16,919 bases of DNA from an uncultured Bacilli bacterium (GTDB lineage Bacteria; Bacillota_I; Bacilli_A; RF39; UBA660), in the NCBI GenBank assembly GCA_944358275.1, contig CALVQZ010000063.1:1-16919 (forward strand). The letters are read 5' to 3'. The position numbers and the translations under genes are program-made. Shown here in pieces: positions 1 to 7,335 of this stretch (position 1 is its first letter; each line of letters starts with the position of its first letter). Under the pieces are notes generated by a model. The model ran no database searches, had not been told where the DNA came from, and worked only from the letters and a program-made list of their open reading frames with translations.

Positions 1-313
1 CCTACTACTTTTATCGTTGCTTCTCCTTTTTCATTAAATGTTATATTGCAACTTTCATATTCATTAGTATCTATATTTGTTACATCTGAGCATTCTATAT
101 CACTTGTACTTTCTCCTAATGTTTGTCTTGTTAGATATTCTGTTTCTGCACTTGATATAATTAGTTTTGCTGATGTTTCAAATGAACTTTTCTTTGATTT
201 TTCTATCGTTTCCATTAGTTGGGTACTGCTATTACTAATATTATTTCTAGTATTATTATTACTGCTAATAATTCTACTAGTGTAAATCCTTTTTTCTTAC
301 TTACTTTGTTCAT
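1..313 (-). pseudogene. Type IV prepilin-like gene, frameshifted and cut by the window edge
   Basis: Reading leftwards from an ATG at 313, the protein begins MNKVSKKKGFTLVELLAVII, a textbook prepilin N-terminus: a basic leader, cleavage by prepilin peptidase after the Gly, Glu at mature position 5, then a hydrophobic helix. The frame stops just after the residues AVPN (around 219-223). The next frame over continues without a stop to base 1, starting QLMETIEKS and carrying two cysteines (in IECSD and ESCNI). Restoring one base to the run of three C (minus strand, 221-223) gives AVPQLMETIEKS, the usual pilin continuation. The gene is therefore either a pseudogene or holds a one-base sequence error; the downstream part is too intact for old decay. 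The ribosome binding site is weak (AGGGAT, far upstream). Function if repaired: major or minor pilin of a type IV or competence-like pilus. Confidence 0.75.
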
Positions 314-347
314 ATTTTTAAACACTATCCCTATTTTGTATTGTACA

Positions 348-376
348 TGTATATTATATCCCCACCCTATTGTCAA
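348..376 (-). promoter_or_regulatory. Putative sigma-A promoter of the broken prepilin gene
   Basis: On the minus strand a perfect -35 TTGACA (371-376) is followed after 17 bases by TATACA (348-353), which matches the -10 consensus at four of six positions. It reads toward the ATG at 313. A TATAAT lies nearby, but only 12 bases from this -35. There is no experimental support. Confidence 0.5.
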
Positions 377-454
377 GTGCTTTTTGTAAATTTCTTTATT
401 TTTTTCACGAAATTATTTTGTAATCTTTTTAGCACTTTATTTTCCAATAAAAAT

Positions 455-500
455 AATATAGGCATTTACTAGATTATTACCTATATTGTATAAACAATAT
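455..500. repeat. Two adjacent overlapping inverted repeats in an intergenic gap
   Basis: AATATAGG (455-462) is the perfect reverse complement of CCTATATT (480-487). Overlapping the second arm, ATATTG (483-488) pairs with CAATAT (495-500). The two hairpins share bases and could be mutually exclusive. They lie in the 223-base gap between the YunG-like gene and the broken prepilin gene. No gene is visible in this gap, and the role is unknown. Confidence 0.35.
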
Positions 501-526
501 CATTTTATGTTTTTACATTTATTTAC

Positions 527-551
527 AAAAAAAGAATTACTTTTGTAACTC
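527..551 (-). terminator. Rho-independent terminator of the gltX/YunG-like operon
   Basis: On the minus strand, GAGTTAC (551-545), loop AAAA, and GTAATTC (540-534) form a 7-bp stem with one G-U pair, followed by seven T (533-527). The stem includes the last codons and the stop of the YunG-like gene. Confidence 0.75.
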
Positions 552-1262
552 TCTTACTTGTTTTAATACTTTTATTTTTTCTCTGTTGTTTCTTGCAACT
601 TTAAATACTTTTTCTATGACTTCTTGTGGAATAGAAGTAATTATTCCATCTTGTGCATACATTAGTTGCATCTCACATAGTTGATATTCATCTGTTGTTG
701 AAGTGAGTTTATATCGTATATTATTTGGCTCTTTATCTGTTAATCCAAATTCAATTTGTTCTTCATCTTCATTTTTATTATAATTATCTATTTCAAATGT
801 TGAAAATGTTTGTAATTTGTTTAAGAAGTTTATATTTTCTTCTATCATTTCTCTATTTATTTGTCTTCTTATGTTTTTAATTATATTTGTTAAGAATATT
901 TTGTATCTTTCTTTTGTATCTTTATCTTTTAATATTTCATCTTTTGTTATTTGTTCTGAAAAAATATATATATAATCTATGTCTTCTTTTGCTATATCTA
1001 TTATATCTGTTCCTATTATGTTATAGTAGTATTCATCGTACTTCATTATTTTTCCACCAAATAAATCATGTATTAGTAATGATGTTACTTGAGATTGTGC
1101 TACTTCATTGTTAAAAATATTTTTTTCTTTATTTTCTGTTTCTTCTGTCCATGATTCTTTTATTATGTTGTATAAATCATAACTTATATATTCTTCTATT
1201 TCTAGGTTTTTATATCTTTGATATGCTTGTGCTTTATTATATTCTTGTTTACTACTTTTCAT
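537..1262 (-). CDS. YunG-like family protein with C-terminal extension
   Basis: A 241-residue cytoplasmic-looking protein with no signal peptide or membrane segment. Residues about 28-125 resemble the YunG family of Firmicutes: an N-terminal helix ending in KESW (35-38), then the core QSQVTSLLIHDLFGGKI (56-72), YYYN (78-81), the segment IIDIAKE, and a terminal ERY (118-120). In family members as I remember them, the core reads like GQCAVTALVVQDYFGGEI and a later motif like HYWN. The Cys and His at those places are Ser and Tyr here, so any chemistry they serve would be lost. The last roughly 110 residues are charged and unassigned. The ATG follows the gltX stop by 7 nt with GGAG overlapping the end of gltX, suggesting translational coupling. 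Function unknown; family assignment is by recollection of the motif. Confidence 0.6.
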   Translation of the reverse strand: MKSSKQEYNKAQAYQRYKNLEIEEYISYDLYNIIKESWTEETENKEKNIFNNEVAQSQVTSLLIHDLFGGKIMKYDEYYYNIIGTDIIDIAKEDIDYIYIFSEQITKDEILKDKDTKERYKIFLTNIIKNIRRQINREMIEENINFLNKLQTFSTFEIDNYNKNEDEEQIEFGLTDKEPNNIRYKLTSTTDEYQLCEMQLMYAQDGIITSIPQEVIEKVFKVARNNREKIKVLKQVRELQK

Positions 1263-1269
1263 AAAACTC

Positions 1270-2919
1270 CTATATTTTATTAAATCTTTCTACTATTCTA
1301 TTTCTTCCTAATATCTTCATTATTTCATATAAATCTGGTGTCATTGTTTTTGTAGTAAGTGCGACTCTTATTACCATACTTACATCTGCAACACTTCCTT
1401 TATAAGAAGTTGGATTTAATTTATATTCTTTCATATCAGATGCATAACCTAGTTTATCACATAAACTTTTCATCTTATTAAACCATGTATCTTTATCATC
1501 ATTTTCATCATAGTATTTAGTAATATATGTATTTAAAATGTTTTTTATTTCTTCTTTGTCGTTTATATTTTGAAATTCATAATTTAAGTTAGTAAATAAT
1601 TCATCATACATATACCATATTTCTTTTTTTACATCACTATAACAACTTATATCTTTTCTTGGTTTCTTTTGTTCTCTTTCTATATTTAATATAGATATCG
1701 AATAGTCTTTATCTTTTGTAAATATATTATAAAAATCTAAGTCATATTGTTTTAAATATGTTTGTGTTCTATTGTAAAGATTATCTGCTTTTAATCTACT
1801 TATGTAGTTTCTACAAATGTTGTTTAGTTTTTCTAGGTCGAATAGTCCTGCACTTTTACTCATCTTTTTAAATTCAAATTTATAATCTTCTATTGTTTTA
1901 TCTGGATTATGCAAATACCATTCTTCAAAGTTACTACTTGTTATTGTAGCAAGATATAGTCTTACTGCTTCATATGGAATTCCTAATTTATGGTAGTAGC
2001 TCATTGCACATTCTGGATCTTTTCTTTTACTTAATTTTCTTACTCCTCCTGTTTCTTCATCTATTTTAGCAAGTGGAGATATGTGTGCATATTTTGGTAC
2101 TTTAAAGTTAAATGCTTGAAATAATTGATAATGTAGTGGTAGTGATGATATCCATTCATCCGCTCTTATTATGTGTGTAGTTCTCATTAGATAATCATCC
2201 ACTATATGTGCGAAGTGATATGTTGGAAGTCCATCTTTTTTATTTATAACTATATCTAAATCATTTTCAGGAAATGCAATGTCACCTCTAATTTCGTCGT
2301 GACATATTATTTTTTTATTATAATCTCCATTTGATCTAAATCTTATTATATATGATTCTCCATTTTTAATTCTTCTTGCTCTTTCATCATTACTCATTTC
2401 TCTACATTTAGCATAAGAGCCATAATATCCAATTCTTGCTTTACTTCTTTCTTGTTCTTTTCTTACTAAATCAATTTCTTCTGCACTACAAAAACAAGGA
2501 TATGCTTTACCTTCTTTTATTAAGTGTTTTACAAATGCTTGGTATATTTCTTTTCTTTCACTTTGAATATAAGGACCATAGTTCCCGTTTGACTCTGTTT
2601 CTGAAATAGGCCCTTCATCAAATGTAACTTCAAATTCTTTTAATCCATTTATTATTTCTGTTATACCATTATCTACTGTTCTTTTAGTATCTGTATCTTC
2701 TATTCTAAGATAAAAAATTCCATCTGTTTGTTTTGCAAAAGTTTTACCAGTAAAAGATGCGAGTAGTGCACCTATGTGAATAAATCCAGTTGGACTAGGG
2801 GCATATCTTGTTACTATTGCTCCTTCTTTTAAATCTCTTTTTGGATATTCTTTTTCATAATCTTCTATTTCTTTTGTTATATTAGGAAATATTAAATTTG
2901 CTAATTCTTCATTTGTCAT
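1270..2919 (-). CDS. gltX: Glutamate--tRNA ligase (class I GluRS)
   Basis: This 549-residue enzyme charges tRNA-Glu (and possibly tRNA-Gln in organisms that use the GatCAB route) with glutamate. The class I signatures are intact: YAPSPTGFIHIGALL at 39-53 (HIGH box, here HIGA at 48-51), LRIEDTD at 71-77, and the KMSKS-type loop KLSKR at 295-299. It is longer than the common form of about 480-490 residues. It has about 35 extra residues before the HIGH box and a long, lysine-rich C-terminal half, as in some clostridial-type GluRS. The start is supported by GGAGTG just upstream of the ATG. It is first gene of a two-gene unit with the YunG-like gene and has its own promoter inside the clpC terminator. 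Whether it is discriminating cannot be told from motifs alone. Confidence 0.93.
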   Translation of the reverse strand: MTNEELANLIFPNITKEIEDYEKEYPKRDLKEGAIVTRYAPSPTGFIHIGALLASFTGKTFAKQTDGIFYLRIEDTDTKRTVDNGITEIINGLKEFEVTFDEGPISETESNGNYGPYIQSERKEIYQAFVKHLIKEGKAYPCFCSAEEIDLVRKEQERSKARIGYYGSYAKCREMSNDERARRIKNGESYIIRFRSNGDYNKKIICHDEIRGDIAFPENDLDIVINKKDGLPTYHFAHIVDDYLMRTTHIIRADEWISSLPLHYQLFQAFNFKVPKYAHISPLAKIDEETGGVRKLSKRKDPECAMSYYHKLGIPYEAVRLYLATITSSNFEEWYLHNPDKTIEDYKFEFKKMSKSAGLFDLEKLNNICRNYISRLKADNLYNRTQTYLKQYDLDFYNIFTKDKDYSISILNIEREQKKPRKDISCYSDVKKEIWYMYDELFTNLNYEFQNINDKEEIKNILNTYITKYYDENDDKDTWFNKMKSLCDKLGYASDMKEYKLNPTSYKGSVADVSMVIRVALTTKTMTPDLYEIMKILGRNRIVERFNKI

Positions 2920-2944
2920 TATACATCACTCCAAACTCATAACT

Positions 2945-2973
2945 ATTATAAAACAAAAGAGAGTTAGAAACAA
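2945..2973 (-). promoter_or_regulatory. gltX promoter, overlapping the clpC terminator
   Basis: On the minus strand, TTGTTT (2973-2968) and a perfect TATAAT (2950-2945) are separated by 17 bases. The -35 element occupies the loop and one arm of the clpC terminator hairpin. The predicted start of transcription lies about 20 bases before the gltX ATG. Confidence 0.6.
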
Positions 2974-2983
2974 CTCTTTTTTT
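2952..2983 (-). terminator. clpC terminator
   Basis: AGAGTT (minus strand, 2977-2972), a 6-base loop and AACTCT (2965-2960) form the stem immediately after the clpC stop, followed by the T-rich tract CTTTTGTTTT. On the plus strand the same hairpin is also followed by a run of T, so it could act in both directions. Confidence 0.65.
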
Positions 2984-5258
2984 AATTAGAAACGAGATTT
3001 AGTGAATCAATAGATATTTTGTTATTTCCATTTATAACTTCATCCACAACGTAATTTTCTACATTGTAGCGTACTAGCTCACTTATTTTTCTTGCACCAC
3101 TTGTATTATATTCTGATTCTTTTATTAAATCGTTTATAAAGTTTTCACTTAATTGTATCGATGTATTATATTTTTTCCCTATTTGTTTAGCTTTTTTTAA
3201 AATAATATTTTTTATAACTTCTTCTGTCATTGGATTTAATACTATTATTTTTGTAAACTTGTCTATTACATTTTCTCCTAGTGTATATTTTAATTTATTT
3301 TTTACATTACAATCTTTTGAATTAAATCCAAGTGAATTATTATCTATATTTATATTAGATGTCATAATTATAGTTATATTTTCAAAGTGAACTATTCTTC
3401 CTTTTGAATCTTTCAGCTCTCCTTCATCTATTGCTTTTATAAATAAATTTAACACATTCTTACTACATTTTTCTATTTCATCTAGTATAAGAATGCAGTT
3501 AGGTTTATTTTTTATTTCATCTAATACATTTTTAGTGTCTTGATATCCTACATATCCTGGAGGTGCCCCTACTATTTTGCTTATTGAATGTGATTCAGTA
3601 AATTCACTCATATTAAGTTTTATTATGTTGTTTTTCCCCACTAAAAGTTTTGCATATGTTTTTGCAAGTAAAGTTTTTCCAACACCGCTTTTTCCACATA
3701 ATAAAATGCTTACACATGAATTATTAAAATTACTATTTATTCTTTTTCCTAGAAGTAATAATTCTTCTATTGCTTCTTTTTGCCCTACTATATTTGAATT
3801 TAATTCTTCTTTCATTTCTTCTATATATTTATCATTTAATTCGATAATAGGCATATTTGTTTTACTTTTTATTACTTCTATTATATCTTTTTCTGTTACT
3901 AACTTTATTTTATTATTTTTCTTAAGTTCAATATTGTTAATCGTACTTGATATTGAATCTTCTTCTTGTTTAAGTTTATATGCTTTTTTAAAATCATTTT
4001 CTATTATAAATTTGTTTTTATTATCAACTATCTCTTTTAGCGACTGTTTTAGTTTCTTTAATTTATCATCATCTAAATTTGTTTTTAGGGATGTTCTTGA
4101 GCATACTTCATCTAATATATCTATTGATCTATCTGGTTCATTTCTATCTTTTATGTATCTATTTGTATATAATATTATTTTATCTATCATTTTTTCACTT
4201 ATTGCTACTCCATGATGTGACTCGTATATTTTTTTTAATTTCATTAGAATTTGTTTTACTGTTTTTTCATCTGGCTGTTTTATTTCTAATTTTTGAAATC
4301 TTCTATCTAATGCTCCATCATTTTCAATGTATTTTTTGTATTCATCTATTGTAGTTGCCCCTATACATCTCATTTTACCTCTTGCAAGTGCTGGTTTGAA
4401 TATATTTGATGCGTCTATTGCACCTTCTGCACCACCCGCTTTAATTATTGTATGTATTTCATCTATAAAAAGTATTATGTCATCATTTTCTTCTAACTCG
4501 TTTAATATTTTTTTCATTCTATCTTCAAATTCGCCTCTATATTTAGTTCCTGCTACTGAAGAGGCCATATCTAGTGATATAATTTTTTTATTTTTAAGTA
4601 TATTTGGTACATCTTTATTTTCTATTCTACTAGCAAGGTGCTCTACTATTGCCGTTTTACCTACACCTGCATCTCCAATTAGTATAGGATTATTTTTTGT
4701 TCTTCTACATAGTATTTCTATCATTCTATTTATTTCTTTTTCTCTACCAATTACAGGATCTATTAGACCATCTTTTGCTTTTTTGTTTAAATTTGTACCT
4801 AATTCTTCTAGAAGAAGATTTTTGCTATTATTTTTTCTTTTAAAATTGCTTTTTGAAAAAGTATTATAAATTTTATCAATATCAACTTTCATAGACATAA
4901 GAGTACGGATTGCAACTCCATCTCCTTCTTCTAATAAGGAATTAAAAAGATTAGTAACACCTACTACTCCATTATCTTTACAATCAATTATTGCATTTTC
5001 TATTACCTTTTTTAAAAGTGGAGTATATAAAAATAAATTATTACTACTCTTTCCAGTACCCACTATTTTTAACAAACTTTTTTTAAATTCATCATAATTA
5101 ACATTATATTTATTTAACAATTTACTAACAGAATTATTTGTTTTTAATATACCAAGCATTAAATGTTCAGTTCCTACATATTCATGTTTCATTTCCTGCA
5201 TTTCTTTCTTTGAAATTTTTAGTACTTTCTGTGATTCTTCATCAAATTTTTGGAACAT
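2982..5258 (-). CDS. clpC: ClpC-type AAA+ unfoldase subunit of the Clp protease
   Basis: A 758-residue Hsp100 protein that unfolds substrates and feeds them to ClpP. Visible in order: the Clp N-terminal repeat domain (1-140); the linker entering AAA-1 at PVIGREKE (168-175); Walker A1 GDAGVGKT (195-202); pore loop GTKYRGEF (237-244); Walker B1 ILFIDE (262-267); a middle domain with a UVR-like stretch (about 412-440); Walker A2 GKSGVGKT (522-529); pore loop GYVG (568-571); and Walker B2 ILILDE (589-594). LGF at 642-644 fits the ClpP-docking tripeptide expected of ClpC and ClpA but not of ClpB. It is somewhat shorter than the usual 810-820 residues. GGAG precedes the ATG. It stands alone: no ctsR, mcsA or mcsB next to it and no clear CtsR direct repeat upstream, unlike the Bacillus operon. 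Confidence 0.93.
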   Translation of the reverse strand: MFQKFDEESQKVLKISKKEMQEMKHEYVGTEHLMLGILKTNNSVSKLLNKYNVNYDEFKKSLLKIVGTGKSSNNLFLYTPLLKKVIENAIIDCKDNGVVGVTNLFNSLLEEGDGVAIRTLMSMKVDIDKIYNTFSKSNFKRKNNSKNLLLEELGTNLNKKAKDGLIDPVIGREKEINRMIEILCRRTKNNPILIGDAGVGKTAIVEHLASRIENKDVPNILKNKKIISLDMASSVAGTKYRGEFEDRMKKILNELEENDDIILFIDEIHTIIKAGGAEGAIDASNIFKPALARGKMRCIGATTIDEYKKYIENDGALDRRFQKLEIKQPDEKTVKQILMKLKKIYESHHGVAISEKMIDKIILYTNRYIKDRNEPDRSIDILDEVCSRTSLKTNLDDDKLKKLKQSLKEIVDNKNKFIIENDFKKAYKLKQEEDSISSTINNIELKKNNKIKLVTEKDIIEVIKSKTNMPIIELNDKYIEEMKEELNSNIVGQKEAIEELLLLGKRINSNFNNSCVSILLCGKSGVGKTLLAKTYAKLLVGKNNIIKLNMSEFTESHSISKIVGAPPGYVGYQDTKNVLDEIKNKPNCILILDEIEKCSKNVLNLFIKAIDEGELKDSKGRIVHFENITIIMTSNINIDNNSLGFNSKDCNVKNKLKYTLGENVIDKFTKIIVLNPMTEEVIKNIILKKAKQIGKKYNTSIQLSENFINDLIKESEYNTSGARKISELVRYNVENYVVDEVINGNNKISIDSLNLVSN

Positions 5259-5315
5259 ATAATCTCCTTTCTATACATTCTATGTTAATTATGAACTTTA
5301 ATTATTAGTTTTATT

Positions 5316-5348
5316 CAAAAAAAATCATGTTTTTTATCACATGATATT
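5316..5348 (-). terminator. Terminator of the 5.35-5.85 kb pilin gene
   Basis: On the minus strand, ATCATGT (5345-5339), loop GATAAAAA, and ACATGAT (5330-5324) form a 7-bp stem followed by eight T (5323-5316). It begins 5 bases after the pilin stop and separates it from clpC. Confidence 0.7.
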
Positions 5349-5350
5349 TT

Positions 5351-5854
5351 TCATAAATTGGTATCTACAATATGTGTATCACTATCATATTGATACATAT
5401 ATTTAATTTTTTCAATTTTATTTTCTAAATCATTTTTTACTGTTATAGTAAGTACTATATATGAGTCAAAGCCTACTTCGTCACTTAAGTAACTTGTAAT
5501 TTCAACTTCGTCAATAAATCTATAATCACTTGGTAATCTATCTTTATAAGACCCATATGTAATTATACTATTTTCTTCATCTATAAGTAATTGTTTTTCA
5601 CCATTATTTAAATATGTAATGTTATAGCAATTACTACCACATATTTCTATTTTATCTATTCTATCATTTAAAAAATCATTTTGTATTGATGAATTAAGAG
5701 ATAGAGTAAATGCTTTATATTGATTTATTGCAATATTACGCTGTTGTTGTTTTTGTAACGATAATATAGTATTAAAAAAACCTATTGAAATAACAGCAAT
5801 CAGTACAAAGCTTACTACAAGTTCTACCGTTGTAAATCCCTTTTTATTTTTCAC
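5351..5854 (-). CDS. Prepilin-like (type IV pilin/pseudopilin) protein
   Basis: A 167-residue protein beginning MKNKKGFTTVELVVSF. The class III signal peptide would be cut after Gly6, leaving FTTVE with the key Glu at mature position 5, followed by a hydrophobic helix to about residue 27 that anchors the pilin and packs the fibre. The C-terminal domain is polar and has a close Cys pair (EICGSNCYN) that could form a disulfide. The start is GTG at 5854, preceded by AGGTGAT and a good promoter. It is a single-gene unit with a promoter and terminator of its own, not part of a visible comG or pil operon, so a minor pilin or competence pseudopilin is likely; the exact class is unknown. It is the second prepilin gene in the window (compare the broken one at 1-313), and both carry two Cys in the distal domain. 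Confidence 0.8.
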   Translation of the reverse strand: MKNKKGFTTVELVVSFVLIAVISIGFFNTILSLQKQQQRNIAINQYKAFTLSLNSSIQNDFLNDRIDKIEICGSNCYNITYLNNGEKQLLIDEENSIITYGSYKDRLPSDYRFIDEVEITSYLSDEVGFDSYIVLTITVKNDLENKIEKIKYMYQYDSDTHIVDTNL

Positions 5855-5878
5855 TTTATCACCTATCTTTATATAGAT

Positions 5879-5907
5879 ATTATATAACGATTATTTTGTT
5901 TAAACAA
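5879..5907 (-). promoter_or_regulatory. Sigma-A-type promoter of the pilin gene
   Basis: On the minus strand, TTGTTT (5907-5902), 17 bases, and a perfect TATAAT (5884-5879) lie about 25 bases upstream of the GTG start. The promoter sits just past the terminator of the transporter gene. Confidence 0.6.
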
Positions 5908-5915
5908 GGATTTTT

Positions 5916-5945
5916 TCATTAAAAAAACGACTTAGTCGTTTTTAT
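5916..5945 (-). terminator. Terminator of the lysS/transporter operon
   Basis: On the minus strand AAAAACGAC, loop TAA, and GTCGTTTTT form a perfect stem, followed by TTAATG and further T. The arm begins at the TAA stop of the transporter gene. The palindrome is nearly symmetric, so it may also work in the other direction. Confidence 0.7.
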
Positions 5946-7324
5946 ATAAGTGATGCGATTAATATTGCTGCTATACATAGGATAAGTATTGCTAATAATA
6001 ATTTCCAAATGTATTTAACCCATTTTGAATAAGTTTCTTCTACATAACCTAACCCTACCATTAAGAATACGCTTGATGGTACGATTAACATTACAAATCC
6101 ATATGTTACTTGCACGATTAGTGTCCAAATTTCTGCTATTGATTCACTTGCTGTAGCACTATAAATCATAGATAGATTGTATTGTGCTGCATAATCTAAT
6201 TCTACCATGAATGGGGAACTTATAAGTGAAGATAATGTAATTAGTGCTATGTTGCCACCTTTTGCAATTAAATTTATTATTGTACCCATAAATCCTGAAT
6301 TTAATGTAAATACAAGAATTATTGTGATTATTGCAGACATAACAGCTAATCCTGCAACTTTTTTAGCTCCCTTTACACAAGCTTCAGCAAATTCACTAAA
6401 TGTTAGCATGTTAGTAAATGCCATAATTATTATAGCAAGTGCTACTGTAGGATATAGTGAATTATATGTCCATTCGCCAAATGTTTCAAAGCTTCCTAAT
6501 AGAGCATCGAATGGTGCAAATTCACCAATTTTAACATTTTGAATAGCTGCATATGCGTCACTAAATATTTCTGTTTGCCATGGTGTAAGCCCAAGGATGA
6601 ATACTATTAATAATAAGCTCATAACTATTATTAGTGATGTTCCTTTAACATTTACTTCTATTTGTGAATCTCTTTTTGTTGGAACAAACATTATTTTTTC
6701 TTCAGTTGTTTCTTTTTCAGTTTTATCTTTTTTGTTATTTACTTTCAATATATATACGATAGTTAATACTAATAAAAGTACAAGCAATCCTACTTTAACC
6801 CAAATAAATGTATTTTCTTCTATTTCTGAAAGTGTTCTTATAACATTGTTTGAAATTTGTCCTATTAGACCAATTGTACTTGCACCTACTGTTGCTAATA
6901 CAATTTGTACTTTGTTATATTTTAATTTTGTTAATATTGCAACTGATAATGGTACAAACATAAATAATGGTAAGTAAATACCTGTTAATGCTGTTATTAG
7001 TGCATAAAATAATAATGTAATTATTAAGAATATATCTTTTTTATCCTTAAATAATGATGAAATGTTGTCTACTGCACCTTTTAATGCTCCTATTTTATTA
7101 ACAACTCCATAAAACATACCTACAAATATTATAAATATTGCTGGTCTAACAAAATAATATGTTATGACATCTAAACTTGTAAATATGTCTGCAAATCCTG
7201 TAGGCATAATGTTACCTATTGTAATTCCAGATGTACCTACTGTAGCTGATGGAACGATCCAAGTTAATATAAATGTTACTAAGATTATTACTCCAATTGC
7301 TTTTAAAATACTTTTGTTTTTCAT
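5942..7324 (-). CDS. YfcC/ArcD-like ion-transporter-superfamily membrane protein
   Basis: A 460-residue polytopic inner-membrane protein with about 11-12 hydrophobic segments. The N-terminal TM segment ending TWIVPSA, the paired halves joined by a charged cytoplasmic loop (about residues 196-228, rich in Lys and Glu), and the C-terminal ending with KWVKYIW before the last helix recall the YfcC/ArcD-type branch of the ion transporter superfamily, whose members are annotated as basic amino acid or C4-dicarboxylate exchangers. Substrate cannot be read from the sequence. The ATG lies 11 nt after the lysS stop, with AGGAGAGA filling the gap, so the two genes are almost certainly co-transcribed. 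That neighbourhood makes a lysine or other basic amino acid a reasonable guess, but it is only inference. Alternatives: DcuC-like or short-chain fatty-acid transporter. Confidence 0.65.
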   Translation of the reverse strand: MKNKSILKAIGVIILVTFILTWIVPSATVGTSGITIGNIMPTGFADIFTSLDVITYYFVRPAIFIIFVGMFYGVVNKIGALKGAVDNISSLFKDKKDIFLIITLLFYALITALTGIYLPLFMFVPLSVAILTKLKYNKVQIVLATVGASTIGLIGQISNNVIRTLSEIEENTFIWVKVGLLVLLLVLTIVYILKVNNKKDKTEKETTEEKIMFVPTKRDSQIEVNVKGTSLIIVMSLLLIVFILGLTPWQTEIFSDAYAAIQNVKIGEFAPFDALLGSFETFGEWTYNSLYPTVALAIIIMAFTNMLTFSEFAEACVKGAKKVAGLAVMSAIITIILVFTLNSGFMGTIINLIAKGGNIALITLSSLISSPFMVELDYAAQYNLSMIYSATASESIAEIWTLIVQVTYGFVMLIVPSSVFLMVGLGYVEETYSKWVKYIWKLLLAILILCIAAILIASLI

Positions 7325-7335
7325 AATTCTCTCCT

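Noticed and set aside
46..285. Plus-strand open frame of 79 codons
   Set aside because: Antisense to the frameshifted prepilin gene, no ribosome binding site, low-complexity Leu/Val/Ile content.
354..376. TTGACA paired with the nearby TATAAT
   Set aside because: The spacing is only 12 bases; TATACA at 17 bases is the better partner.
3577..4869. Three long plus-strand open frames
   Set aside because: All are shadows of clpC on the other strand, rich in Leu, Phe, Ser and Ile, without ribosome binding sites.
5259..5315. CtsR operator upstream of clpC
   Set aside because: No direct repeat of the GGTCAAA heptamer is present.
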